Assembly: GCA_018221065.1 (NCBI GenBank)
Contig: JAAOXY010000082.1
Coordinates: 1-39,123 of the forward strand
Direction of reading: 5' to 3'
DNA from: Candidatus Aenigmatarchaeota archaeon
GTDB lineage: Archaea; Aenigmatarchaeota; Aenigmatarchaeia; Aenigmatarchaeales; Aenigmatarchaeaceae
Length of the DNA: 39,123 nt
Shown here: one piece after another, positions 25,673 to 34,313 of the stretch
Numbering within the stretch: position 1 is the first letter of the stretch
Layout: each line of letters opens with the position of its first letter
Notes under the pieces: model-generated
The model's input: only the letters and a program-made list of their open reading frames with translations
Told to the model about the DNA's origin: nothing
The model's database searches: none
Program-made: the position numbers and the translations under genes

Positions 25673-26605
25673 ATGGACACAAAAATTTATTATTATTTAG
25701 ATCAGGTAGAAAAACTCAGAAAAGGGGAATGGGTGCCACCTGTAACTTGTGAAATTGATACGTCCAATTATTGTATGCTATCTTGTGATTTCTGTATGTA
25801 TCAGAAATATATTGAAGGAGATAGAAGACATTTATCATATGATCTATATAATTCTCTATTATATGAACTTGATGAAATGGGAACCAAGAGTATAACATTT
25901 ACAGGCGGGGGCGAACCATTAATGAATCCAAAGATAAATCGTATGATTGAAGACGCTCTTAAAATGGAGTTTGAAATAGGGCTGGTTACAAATGGTTTTT
26001 TATTAGACAAAATAAATAATCTTGATAAGTTTAAGTTTATACGAGTTAGTCTTGATGCTTCAAACCCAAGTATGTATCAAGATGTAAAAGGAGTTGATTG
26101 TTTTTCCAGAGTAATAGATAATATTAAGATGACTCTCGAAAAGAATAAAACAGTTGGTTTAAGTTATGTTGTTAATGATAGGAATAATTTTGATTTAGAA
26201 GAGGCGGAGAAATTAGCTGATAAACTCGGAGTATCATATTTACAGTTTAAACCTGCTTGGATGAATGGAAAAGTATTTGATAATTATACTTTACCCGGAG
26301 GAAAAAATGTAATAAAAACAAATAGGTATCTAGCAAAGGATGATCTTCCATGCCTAATAGCTTCTCTTATTGGAGTTGTTGGAGCTGATGGAGAAATTTA
26401 TTTTTGCTGTCAACATAGAGGAAAGCCAAATTTTAGTTTGGGTAGTTTGTATGTTGATAGATTTGAAACTATCTGGAAACGAAGGTTTGATCTACATCCT
26501 GATATTTCAAAATGTCCTATGTGCAGGTATATGAATTATGCTGAGGCTTATAGAACAGTTTTGGAAAGGGGAACATTATTTTTTGAGCATAGGAATTTTT
26601 TATAA
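25673..26605 (+). CDS. radical SAM enzyme with C-terminal Cys motifs (310 aa)
   Basis: CMLSCDFC (C34, C38, C41) is the CxxxCxxC cluster that binds the [4Fe-4S] and S-adenosylmethionine. Later motifs include TFTGGGEPLMNP and IRVSLDASNP. The C-terminal part has CLIASLIGVVGADGEIYFCCQHRG and CPMCRYM, as in SPASM-type auxiliary clusters. It overlaps the end of the glycosyltransferase gene. Likely modifies the glycan or a peptide in this cluster; the reaction is unknown. Confidence 0.85.
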   Translation: MDTKIYYYLDQVEKLRKGEWVPPVTCEIDTSNYCMLSCDFCMYQKYIEGDRRHLSYDLYNSLLYELDEMGTKSITFTGGGEPLMNPKINRMIEDALKMEFEIGLVTNGFLLDKINNLDKFKFIRVSLDASNPSMYQDVKGVDCFSRVIDNIKMTLEKNKTVGLSYVVNDRNNFDLEEAEKLADKLGVSYLQFKPAWMNGKVFDNYTLPGGKNVIKTNRYLAKDDLPCLIASLIGVVGADGEIYFCCQHRGKPNFSLGSLYVDRFETIWKRRFDLHPDISKCPMCRYMNYAEAYRTVLERGTLFFEHRNFL

Positions 26606-26617
26606 TTAAAGAATATT

Positions 26618-26642
26618 TATTTTTAGAACAAAATATAAATTC
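26618..26642 (+). promoter_or_regulatory. P2 promoter-like repeat, copy 4
   Basis: TATTTTTAGAACAAAATATAAATTCG, the best copy: AGAACAAA, then TATAAAT. About 30 nt upstream of the first tail fibre gene. Confidence 0.75.
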
Positions 26643-26661
26643 GATTAAGTGGGGATCTTAG

Positions 26662-27672
26662 ATGTTACGAGACACTATGATAAGAGGAATAGCATCTGGG
26701 ACTTTAATATGGAAAGGTCCTTGGGTTGACAGTAGTGCCTATGTTGTCAATGATTTAGTCGAAAATAATGGTAGTTCGTATATTGCTACATCGGATCATA
26801 TTTCTTCTCCAGTAACAGAACCAGGAGACGGAACTTCCTGGACTACAGTATGGGATTTAGTAGCTGCAAAAGGCGCTGATGGTACTGATGGAGTAGATGG
26901 TCTTAATGGTTTAGACGGTGTAAGTTTTATATGGCGAGGACAGTGGTCCGATTCTAGTTCATATATAATTAATGACGTTGTATATAATAGCGGTAGTTCA
27001 TATATATCTACAGCAGATCATAACGCCAGTTTCCCAACAGAACCTGGGGACGGAACTTCCTGGACGACTGTCTGGGATTTAATGGCTCAAAAAGGTGACG
27101 ATGGAGATCAAGGACCTCAAGGACCAGATGGCCCACAAGGAGATCCAGGACCTCAAGGTCCAGCAGGTCAAGATGGAGTGTTTGATAGGTGTGATCAATT
27201 AATACTTGAAATGGAAATGGAGTTTAAAACTTCATTTCTTTGTAATTATAAAGAGTTTGCATATAGCGCTCAAAAACTATTAATTGATGTTGATATATAT
27301 ACTGATGCTACAGCTAATGTTAAATTATTTCATAAGGACCTAACATACAATGCTCAGAAACAACTAATCCAAACTGATCTTACGAGAATTTCAGATGGTG
27401 CATTGTTAACTAGCATTTTTTCATATGACGCTCAAAAGAATTTAATTTCAATAGAGAGAAGCGGTTATTGTTCTTGTTCAAGTAGCTCTTCAAGTAGTCG
27501 TAGTTCAAGTTCAAGTAGTAGATCAAGCTCATCAAGCAGTTGTAGTTCAAGTTCAAGCAGGAGTTCAATCTCATCAAGTTCAAGTAGTGCTGCTATTCCA
27601 GAAGGAGCAAGAATAACAGATGATGGAGAAATTCGGATAACAGATGATGGAGAGACCAGAATTATAGATTAA
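26662..27672 (+). CDS. tail fibre with carbohydrate-binding and collagen-like repeats (336 aa)
   Basis: Two copies of a CBM5/12-like module (residues about 12-66 and 87-143), each with IW-x-G-x-W and EPGDGTSWTTVWDL. A short Gly-X-Y run (about 147-172) would make a trimeric stalk. Three copies of a [SND]AQKxLI motif follow, then a Ser-rich low-complexity stretch (about 268-310) and a C-terminal ITDDGEIR repeat. Fits a host-binding fibre or a fibre-attached protein. First gene after P2 copy 4. Confidence 0.8.
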   Translation: MLRDTMIRGIASGTLIWKGPWVDSSAYVVNDLVENNGSSYIATSDHISSPVTEPGDGTSWTTVWDLVAAKGADGTDGVDGLNGLDGVSFIWRGQWSDSSSYIINDVVYNSGSSYISTADHNASFPTEPGDGTSWTTVWDLMAQKGDDGDQGPQGPDGPQGDPGPQGPAGQDGVFDRCDQLILEMEMEFKTSFLCNYKEFAYSAQKLLIDVDIYTDATANVKLFHKDLTYNAQKQLIQTDLTRISDGALLTSIFSYDAQKNLISIERSGYCSCSSSSSSSRSSSSSSRSSSSSSCSSSSSRSSISSSSSSAAIPEGARITDDGEIRITDDGETRIID

Positions 27673-27684
27673 GAGGAAAATAAA

Positions 27685-28161
27685 ATGTCAAAAAAAATAT
27701 CAGAGTTAGACAGTCCAACATTACCTTTAACTGGTACTGAATTAATGGAAATGTCACAAGATAGTACATCTGTCCAAGTGACCATTATACAATTAGGAAA
27801 CAGCATTGGTTATGTTGACCGTGGTGATCCTTCTGGGGATGATCTTAATAAAGCAGGTATGACACTAGATAGTGCCTGGAATATTTGGGATGTATCTGCT
27901 GTGGTCCCTGCCGGAGCAACGGCAGTAGAATTGGAAATTACTCAGGTCAATACTAATGTTGGAAAGAGATTAGAATTTAGAAAGAATGGAAATTCAAAGG
28001 AAAAGAATATACTGGCACATAAACAAATAGTTTCCTCAGTCACAGAGGTATGGGGAGGTAAAGTTTCTTGTGATTCTAATCGTATCATAGAATATTTTGC
28101 TACTGGAACTGCTGTACCTTGGATTTCTATAGCAATAGTTATAAGAGGTTGGTACATTTAA
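27685..28161 (+). CDS. tail fibre-associated protein, tandem copy 1 (158 aa)
   Basis: KISELDSPTLPLTGTELMEMSQ (residues 4-25) is an N-terminal motif seen in many phage tail fibres. The C-terminal 100 residues form one beta-rich domain ending in GWYI. The next gene is a duplicate. The C-terminal halves are almost identical in DNA while the centres differ, as expected for gene conversion. Likely a receptor-binding or fibre-tip protein. Confidence 0.75.
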   Translation: MSKKISELDSPTLPLTGTELMEMSQDSTSVQVTIIQLGNSIGYVDRGDPSGDDLNKAGMTLDSAWNIWDVSAVVPAGATAVELEITQVNTNVGKRLEFRKNGNSKEKNILAHKQIVSSVTEVWGGKVSCDSNRIIEYFATGTAVPWISIAIVIRGWYI

Positions 28162-28171
28162 GGAAAATAAA

Positions 28172-28648
28172 ATGGAAAAAAAAATATCACAATTAGCAAG
28201 CCCAACATTATCTTTAACTGGTACTGAATTAATGGAAATGTCACAAGATGGTACGTCTGTCCAAATAACAATCATACAGTTGGGAAATAATATTAGTTAT
28301 GTAGACCGTGGTGATCCTTCGGTATTTGATCTTGAAGAGGGTTCTATGATTTTAGATAGCGCCTGGCATATTTGGGATGTATCCTCAGTAGTTCCGACCG
28401 GAGCAGTAGCAATAGAATTGGTAATTACTCAGGTCAATACTATTGTTGGAAAGAGATTAGAATTTAGAAAGAATGGAAATTCAAATGAAAAGAATATACT
28501 GGGACATAAACAAATAGTTTCCTCAGTCACAGAGGTATGGGGAGGTAAAGTTTCTTGTGATTCTAATCGTATCATAGAATACTTTGCTACAGGTACAGCT
28601 GGAAACTGGACTACAGTGCAGGTCGTTATAAGAGGATGGTACATATAA
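28172..28648 (+). CDS. tail fibre-associated protein, tandem copy 2 (158 aa)
   Basis: Same length and layout as the previous gene: KISQLASPTLSLTGTELMEMSQ start, VDRGDPS, then a divergent middle (FDLEEGSMILDSAWHIWDVSS) and a nearly identical end (SVTEVWGGKVSCDSNRIIEYFATGT). The gap between the copies is 10 nt. Duplicated fibre tips may allow alternative or heteromeric host binding. Confidence 0.75.
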   Translation: MEKKISQLASPTLSLTGTELMEMSQDGTSVQITIIQLGNNISYVDRGDPSVFDLEEGSMILDSAWHIWDVSSVVPTGAVAIELVITQVNTIVGKRLEFRKNGNSNEKNILGHKQIVSSVTEVWGGKVSCDSNRIIEYFATGTAGNWTTVQVVIRGWYI

Positions 28649-28669
28649 CAATTACACCGGAGGAAGAAA

Positions 28670-28861
28670 ATGGCAGTGAGAGATGATCTGTATCGAAAAT
28701 TTGGACCGAAGCTGATTGAGGCATTGGCCTTAGTTATTATGGATGAAATAAATATTTTGAGAGCACAGCATGCATTACCAGATAGGACAGCAAATGATAT
28801 AGTTACAGCTATTGAAAATAAAATTGGTCCAGTAACCAGTTATGATTGGATGGATTCATAA
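28670..28861 (+). CDS. small hypothetical protein (63 aa)
   Basis: Ribosome site CGGAGGAAGAAA. MAVRDDLYRKFGPKLIEALALVIMDEINILRAQHALPDRTANDIVTAIENKIGPVTSYDWMDS: a helical protein, last gene of the fibre unit before P2 copy 5. Possibly an assembly helper or connector; no family recognised. Confidence 0.6.
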   Translation: MAVRDDLYRKFGPKLIEALALVIMDEINILRAQHALPDRTANDIVTAIENKIGPVTSYDWMDS

Positions 28862-28878
28862 TATATCTAAGTAAAGCA

Positions 28879-28903
28879 AAACTTTAGAACAAAAAATAAA
28901 TAA
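28879..28903 (+). promoter_or_regulatory. P2 promoter-like repeat, copy 5
   Basis: ACTTTAGAACAAAAAATAAATAAAGG: AGAACAAA then AATAAAT, 20 nt upstream of the 28920 start. Confidence 0.7.
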
Positions 28904-28919
28904 AGGAAGAGGTCAAAAT

Positions 28920-29228
28920 ATGGATAAGCATAGTGAAGAAGAATTGAGGGTTTATTCCCTTTTACAGAAGTTAGAAGAAAAAAAATACCATGAAAATGAA
29001 TTGAAGAAAATTTTTGGCTATAAATGTCCTTTAAACACAACTAGACTTTATAAATATATTCATCTTGAGATTCCAAACATGCAGAATAGATTGTTTACAA
29101 TTCTAAAAGGCGAACTGGTTACTGGAGATGATGTTTCAGGAAGAGAACCCATCTTGAGGGGAAAATATAAAATCACAGCCCTTATCGACGGGGTTCCATT
29201 TGTTTATGTAAAGAAAGGATCAGAATAA
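28920..29228 (+). CDS. hypothetical protein (102 aa)
   Basis: Ribosome site AAAGGAAGAGGTCAAAAT. MDKHSEEELRVYSLLQKLEEKKYHENELKKIFGYKCP… has a helical start and a beta end (GKYKITALIDGVPFVYVKKGSE). It overlaps the next gene by one base (ATAATGG). No family recognised. Confidence 0.6.
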   Translation: MDKHSEEELRVYSLLQKLEEKKYHENELKKIFGYKCPLNTTRLYKYIHLEIPNMQNRLFTILKGELVTGDDVSGREPILRGKYKITALIDGVPFVYVKKGSE

Positions 29229-29557
29229 TGGGAGAGATGATAGAATTTCCAAATGCAAACGAAGAGCAAAATAAGATATTGAATAAGATTGCTGAACAGA
29301 AAGCTAAGGAATCTAAAGCCAAAAACGATGAATTTGATAAGGAAAAAGATCGAGAAGAGTTCCTTTATTTATGGAAACATTTTGAAGCCCGACTAAATAA
29401 ATATTTAAAAGATTATAAAGAGGATCTTCAACCAAAAGGCTATCATGGATTAGAAGTTTTAATTAGGATTAAGAAGGATGATTCCTCAGATGAATTAAAG
29501 GAGAAGTTTATTTTTAGTGATAAGTTAAAGTTATTCAAGATAACAGAAATAGAATAA
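29228..29557 (+). CDS. hypothetical charged helical protein (109 aa)
   Basis: Residues 10-50 are very rich in Lys and Glu (KILNKIAEQKAKESKAKNDEFDKEKDREE), likely a coiled coil, followed by a small alpha/beta part (GLEVLIRIKKDDSSDELKEKFIFSDKLKLF). Coupled to the previous gene. Could be a virion or assembly protein. No family recognised. Confidence 0.6.
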   Translation: MGEMIEFPNANEEQNKILNKIAEQKAKESKAKNDEFDKEKDREEFLYLWKHFEARLNKYLKDYKEDLQPKGYHGLEVLIRIKKDDSSDELKEKFIFSDKLKLFKITEIE

Positions 29558-29577
29558 CGAGTGAAAGGAAACAAAAT

Positions 29578-30018
29578 ATGAATTGTGATGGGTGTACAAT
29601 GTGTTGTAATTTATTACATATACCCTGGATGGATTCTCCAGCAGGGGAATGGTGTAAACATTGTGATGTTGATAAAGGGTGTAAGATTTATAATACATCA
29701 CCAAAAAAATGCTTGAATTTTAATTGTGCATATAAACAGATGGAGAAAGCATCAATAAATCTACGGCCTGATAAATGTAGTGTAATATTTGAAAAGATTG
29801 GAGATAGAATCTTTATTGGAACTGTGGATCCAAAGGTGACCAAACTTCAAGAAATAGTATTTAGACAAATTGATGCTTTTCTAGCAGAAGGATTTTCTGT
29901 TGTACTATTTAATCAAAAAATCAAAGAGCCTTTGATTTATAATACTTTAGGAATTACACAAGATGAAGTTTGGAAAATTGTCCAAATGGAGGCACAAAAA
30001 TTAGATGACCGCTCCTAA
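29578..30018 (+). CDS. YkgJ-type Cys-cluster protein (146 aa)
   Basis: CDGCTMCCNLLHIPWMDSPAGEWCKHCDVDKGCKIYNTSPKKCLNFNC matches the CxxCxxCC zinc/iron-chelating domain (YkgJ family) with its eight or nine ordered Cys. Residues 60-146 are a separate alpha/beta region. It is unrelated to the small CPC family except for a similar first CxxC. The domain binds a metal cluster; its function in phages is not known to me. Confidence 0.7.
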   Translation: MNCDGCTMCCNLLHIPWMDSPAGEWCKHCDVDKGCKIYNTSPKKCLNFNCAYKQMEKASINLRPDKCSVIFEKIGDRIFIGTVDPKVTKLQEIVFRQIDAFLAEGFSVVLFNQKIKEPLIYNTLGITQDEVWKIVQMEAQKLDDRS

Positions 30019-31618
30019 TTATTCGACAGATTTAATATTAATTAATGATGCCGAAAGCGGTACATGGGTAGAAATGGGTTCTCCATATAATGCCGGTGGG
30101 GCACCAGATAATGGAGAGCAAGATTATTTTATTCAAGGTGCTGGTTGCACAAGTCAATCTCTTTCATCATCTAAATCTGGCCTATTATTCTCAATAGCAT
30201 ATGATAACGCTTCAGATTTAAGCGGCTCATTTGCAACAGATGATTGTTTCTTTATGTGGCAGGTACTACTTGCTGGAAATGCTATGGAAACTTTTGCTAA
30301 TGGTGGATTGCGTGCAGTTATAGGAGCAGATCAAAATAATGCTGATGTATGGTTTAGTGGAGGAAGTGATTTCGGTAGAAACCCATATGGTGGTTGGCAA
30401 AATGTTGCTATTGATCCTACCTATACTCCTGTTGATCAAACAATTGGTGGCGGAAGTGGAGGAGCTTGGCAGTTTTTTGGATCTCTTATTAACACTATAG
30501 CAGCTATTTCAAAAGGACAAATGCATGGAGTAGATGCTCTTAGATATGGACGTGGTGAACTTATAGTGGAAGGCGGTGATGGCCCCAATGGTTTTGCTAC
30601 ATTTGATGGGATGGCTGCTAATAATGATTCTCAAAATAACAGATGGGGACTTTTTCAAGATATAGCTGGTGGATTTTTATATAAAGGTCTAATGTCTATT
30701 GGAAGTGATGCAACAGCTGTAAATTTTGTAGACTTGAATAAGGTTATAAATATTGATGTTACTCCCAGAACATATTCTACTTTTAATAAGATTGAAATCA
30801 ATAACTCCAATACTAGAGTAAATTGGGACGGGATACTAATATCTTCTCTTGATGGAACATCATTATCACCAGGACAACTTGAAGTAACAGACGCAACTGC
30901 TGATGTTACCATGATTGACTGTGCGTTTACAGATATGGATACACTTATATTTCAAGAGGGGTGTGCCATTAATGGTACAACATTTCGTAGATGTGGATTA
31001 GTTTCTCAAAACAATGGAACTTTTGACGGGTGCACCTTTGATGAGTCTGATGCTACAGCTTCAATATTTGTTACAAATTTAGATAATATAACTAATAGTG
31101 ATTTTACTAGCGATGGTCTTAATCACGCCATAGAATTAAGTACCGATCATGCTGGAGGTACATTTTCATTAGATGGATGCACATTTAATGAATATGCTAT
31201 TTCAGATGGAGACACGGGAAACGAATCTATTTATAATAATAGTGGCGGAGCCGTGACGATAAATATAATAAACGGTTCTATTCCGTCTGTCAGAAACGGA
31301 GTTGGAGCTTCAACTACTGTAATATTATCTCTTGATTGGTATTTTGAAATTCAAAATGAAGCTGGAACTATCGTAACTAATGCAGAATTTAGAATATATG
31401 ATGATAACGATAATGAATTATATGGAGTTGAGACAAGTAGTGGAACTGAAAAATATACATTTAGCGGAACTATTTCTGGAACTGATGCCAGGATAGTAGT
31501 TCTGAGCCTTGATTATCTATATTTTACACAGACTTTAACTCATCCATCAACATCAAATTCTGCAGCGGCACCTATTGTAATTACTCTTGTTGTAGACAGA
31601 GTTTATGATAATCCATAA
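30005..31618 (+). CDS. tail spike or virion surface protein with beta-helix (537 aa)
   Basis: GGAGG lies 11 nt before the ATG. The first 230 residues are Gly- and Asn-rich and the centre (about 260-440) has short repeated strands with a Cys-turn pattern (MIDCAFTDMDTLIFQEGCAINGTTFRRCGLVSQNNGTFDGCTFDE), typical of a right-handed parallel beta-helix. The C-terminal 100 residues look like an Ig-type domain (FEIQNEAGTIVTNAEFRIYDDNDNEL). Probably a virion surface protein or spike; an enzyme activity is not visible. Confidence 0.7.
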   Translation: MTAPNYSTDLILINDAESGTWVEMGSPYNAGGAPDNGEQDYFIQGAGCTSQSLSSSKSGLLFSIAYDNASDLSGSFATDDCFFMWQVLLAGNAMETFANGGLRAVIGADQNNADVWFSGGSDFGRNPYGGWQNVAIDPTYTPVDQTIGGGSGGAWQFFGSLINTIAAISKGQMHGVDALRYGRGELIVEGGDGPNGFATFDGMAANNDSQNNRWGLFQDIAGGFLYKGLMSIGSDATAVNFVDLNKVINIDVTPRTYSTFNKIEINNSNTRVNWDGILISSLDGTSLSPGQLEVTDATADVTMIDCAFTDMDTLIFQEGCAINGTTFRRCGLVSQNNGTFDGCTFDESDATASIFVTNLDNITNSDFTSDGLNHAIELSTDHAGGTFSLDGCTFNEYAISDGDTGNESIYNNSGGAVTINIINGSIPSVRNGVGASTTVILSLDWYFEIQNEAGTIVTNAEFRIYDDNDNELYGVETSSGTEKYTFSGTISGTDARIVVLSLDYLYFTQTLTHPSTSNSAAAPIVITLVVDRVYDNP

Positions 31619-31636
31619 TTCTTCAAAGGAGGCGAA

Positions 31637-31858
31637 ATGGATAGTAGATATTTTTATATAATAGATTCAACTCTGGATTCGTTTCGATCTTTGGAGTATA
31701 CTTGTCGTGGTGAACCTCCTAAGAAGGGTGAGATAATAACACTAACAGATATCAAAACTAAAAAAATAAAAAAGTTTAAGATTGAATTTGTAAAAATTTC
31801 TAGTAATATATACATTCTAAAAAACTCGAATAATACTATAATTTTAAAAAGAAAATAA
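31637..31858 (+). CDS. small beta-rich hypothetical protein (73 aa)
   Basis: Ribosome site AAAGGAGGCGAA. MDSRYFYIIDSTLDSFRSLEYTCRGEPPKKGEIITLTDIKTKKIKKFKIEFV… has the alternating pattern of a small barrel and a very basic end. Lies between two virion genes. No family recognised. Confidence 0.6.
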   Translation: MDSRYFYIIDSTLDSFRSLEYTCRGEPPKKGEIITLTDIKTKKIKKFKIEFVKISSNIYILKNSNNTIILKRK

Positions 31859-31870
31859 GGAGACATAAAA

Positions 31871-33235
31871 ATGGCTAAGATAGTTGATCCAGATGATCTA
31901 AATCAAGGAACCGAAATTATCATTGATGCTACGGCATTAACAATTGCATTACAAGTTGCAGGAAATTTATCATGGGATGGGGTATCTTTAAAAGCCCTTT
32001 ACTCATTTATTAAGGAAGAGTGGAGATATGATGCTGATCTTATTCCAGTAGTCTTTCCATTTACTCCTATTACTGATGAACAGTTTGAACTAATCAATGG
32101 ATGGGATTTTGCTGATTCAACATCTGAGCTTCTTATTCGAGATGGTGGTTGGGCTGTAACCGATGTTGGTGTAACTTCAAAATCATTTTTTAATTTAACT
32201 ACGCTTGGATCGTTTGAAGATTCAAACAATGATAGAGCTTATTATATTCAACAAGCAGATCAAACTGCTGTTATATATACAAATTTGGCTGGTGAGGTAA
32301 ACCAGGGTATTCAATTCTTTCAAAATGGAGTATATGACTACTCTGACTTTTTTAAGATTTTCTTAAGAGAGCAGGGTAAAAGATATGATAGTTACGACCT
32401 TTTAACTGAACAGAATTTGACTTCATTGACTTACCGTAAGTATGCGTTGCCTTTATCAAACTCATTAGATGCTAATATTTCTGCTAGTGATAATGATATT
32501 GAAACAGATACTGGAGCCGCATATTCTACTATTACAGTATCGTACTATTCTACTGTGCAAAATAAAGATATTGGAGGTACTTTATATCCATTCCATGTTG
32601 TTATTGATGCTGCTGGTTTGACTAAAGATTTTGTTTATGAAAAGATTCAATATTTACTAAGGCAAGATGCTGATATTGATGCTGGCCCAGATTTTCTATA
32701 TGTCTGGGGTACAGTAACAGATGAATTATTACAATTTATTGGGAATGATCTTTATACCAATCTAACATCATTTGGTGGAACATTTATCGAGAATCATAAT
32801 GTTGACGATGAAAATAATATCTTTTTCACCGATGATAATGGAGTTGTAAGATTTTATCCATTTGTTTCAACTGGACAAATTAACTTTAATGATAACTTAC
32901 AAAATGATCCAGATGCTTTCTTCTGGATGTTCTATACAACAAACCCAAGTGGAAATTATGGAACAAAAGACGCTATTATTGTTCAAGATGCATCGGATTC
33001 AACTGCAAATGATATTGCGGCACTTATTAATGGAGCAGCAGCATATCAATTTACATATGATTATGATAATAATAACCAGGGAGGGAGAACCCCTGCAACT
33101 GATGCAGATATTACGCTTGTAGCTATTGGATTAGATACTGCTCAATATGTTTCAACTACAGGAACGATTGCTAGAGCGAAGAGTCAACAATACTCATTAG
33201 TTGCACCGCTTGAAAGAAACTATTCAAATCCGTAA
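31871..33235 (+). CDS. large virion protein (454 aa)
   Basis: Ribosome site AAGGAGACATAAAA. Beta-rich, acidic sequence with many aromatic residues and DxD loops (VDPDDLNQGTEIIIDATALTIALQVAGNLSWDGVSLKALYSFIKEEWRYD…). It has no enzyme motif. The position, length and composition fit a major tail or head-associated structural protein. The start resembles proteins I recall in large marine phages annotated only as structural. Confidence 0.65.
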   Translation: MAKIVDPDDLNQGTEIIIDATALTIALQVAGNLSWDGVSLKALYSFIKEEWRYDADLIPVVFPFTPITDEQFELINGWDFADSTSELLIRDGGWAVTDVGVTSKSFFNLTTLGSFEDSNNDRAYYIQQADQTAVIYTNLAGEVNQGIQFFQNGVYDYSDFFKIFLREQGKRYDSYDLLTEQNLTSLTYRKYALPLSNSLDANISASDNDIETDTGAAYSTITVSYYSTVQNKDIGGTLYPFHVVIDAAGLTKDFVYEKIQYLLRQDADIDAGPDFLYVWGTVTDELLQFIGNDLYTNLTSFGGTFIENHNVDDENNIFFTDDNGVVRFYPFVSTGQINFNDNLQNDPDAFFWMFYTTNPSGNYGTKDAIIVQDASDSTANDIAALINGAAAYQFTYDYDNNNQGGRTPATDADITLVAIGLDTAQYVSTTGTIARAKSQQYSLVAPLERNYSNP

Positions 33236-33256
33236 AATTTGAAAGGATAGATTTTT

Positions 33257-33823
33257 ATGCCATTTAAAAATGGAAACATTCCTTGGAACAAAGGTAAAAT
33301 TGGTTTACAGAAGGCTTGGAACAAAGGAATAAGTCGGTCAGAAGAAATAAAGAAAAAAATTAGTGAATCCTGTATTGGAAGAATATCTTCTTTTAAAGGT
33401 AAAAGACATACCAACGAAAGTAAAAAGAAAATGTCTCTTTCTAAAAAAGGAATATATTATGGAGTGAATAATCCTAACTATGGAAATGGAGAAAAAATGT
33501 TGGGCGAGAAAAACCCTGCATGGAAGGGCGGATCTTCGTTTCAAGGGTATTGTCAAGTATGGGGCGATTCAGAATATAAACATACTATTAGAATTAGAGA
33601 TTCATTTACTTGTCAAAATTGTGGAATAAGCGAGTTATTATCTTTAAAAGTTTTTGATGAAGTTTTAAGTATTCATCATATAGATTATGATAAACAAAAT
33701 TGTAATCCTAATAATTTAATTACTGTATGTAGGTCCTGTAATAGTAAAGCAAACAACCGAAGAGAAGAATGGATTGAAATATACAAGAATGTGATGGAGA
33801 AAAAATATGGATGTTGTCTTTGA
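33257..33823 (+). CDS. HNH homing endonuclease with NUMOD3 motifs (188 aa)
   Basis: Three N-terminal NUMOD3-type DNA-contact motifs (GNIPWNKGKIG, ISRSEEIKKKISES, KGKRHTNESKKKMSLS) are followed by NPAWKGG and an HNH domain: CQNCG, LSIHHIDYDKQNCNPNNL and CRSCN. Free-standing, no intron seen. It is inserted between two virion genes, and its end overlaps the next gene by 17 nt. A mobile element of the phage genome, probably a nickase or cutting enzyme that spreads itself. Confidence 0.9.
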   Translation: MPFKNGNIPWNKGKIGLQKAWNKGISRSEEIKKKISESCIGRISSFKGKRHTNESKKKMSLSKKGIYYGVNNPNYGNGEKMLGEKNPAWKGGSSFQGYCQVWGDSEYKHTIRIRDSFTCQNCGISELLSLKVFDEVLSIHHIDYDKQNCNPNNLITVCRSCNSKANNRREEWIEIYKNVMEKKYGCCL

Positions 33824-34301
33824 TGGAACTGCAAGGCTTATTATCATCAACACTGGGATAACAGAGATAGCTGCCGCTGATATTTATTCCTGGTGGAAGC
33901 AATGGGTTCTTGCTCAAAATGCAAATTTTTTAAGAGCATTCAGCACAACGGGAGGAGAACCTGTTTCGCCAACAACTGATATCTCAGCATACTTTTTTCT
34001 AGACAATGATTGGAGACTAAGACCGTGGGAAGGAGATCATCAACTTGTTATACAAGGAAATATCTTTGTTGCAGGCGGTGTTGGTAGTATTGTGGTGCCT
34101 ACTTTAGGTGATTATAATGTTCTTGTGACTAGCGAAGTTTCCCCTCAATCACAGGCAGTCTCAACTGGAGTTGGAACAGTAGACGAAGTTAAAGATGCTG
34201 TTTGGGATACACAAGTTTCAGAACATCAAGATAGCGGAACAACTGGAGAGGCGTTAGATAAGATTGATAAGAATACTACCTTAATACCAGGGACACTATA
34301 A
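33807..34301 (+). CDS. virion protein, tail-associated family (164 aa)
   Basis: Starts inside the end of the HNH gene after GATGGAGAAAAAAT. The region AADIYSWWKQWVLAQNANFLRAFSTTGGEPVS…YFFLDNDWRLRPWEGDHQLVIQGN is a conserved pattern I recall in structural proteins of many myo- and siphophages (DxYSxWKxWV … WRIRPxExDH). The C-terminus is Ser/Thr/Val-rich. A tail or baseplate component is likely, though not proven. Confidence 0.65.
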   Translation: MDVVFDGTARLIIINTGITEIAAADIYSWWKQWVLAQNANFLRAFSTTGGEPVSPTTDISAYFFLDNDWRLRPWEGDHQLVIQGNIFVAGGVGSIVVPTLGDYNVLVTSEVSPQSQAVSTGVGTVDEVKDAVWDTQVSEHQDSGTTGEALDKIDKNTTLIPGTL

Positions 34302-34313
34302 AGGAGATTAAGC

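Noticed and set aside
28036..28275. Antisense frames over the tandem fibre genes
   Set aside because: They mirror the duplicated sense genes and have no start signals.
26662..28648. Diversity-generating retroelement acting on the fibre genes
   Set aside because: No reverse transcriptase gene and no template repeat with A-specific changes are visible in the window.
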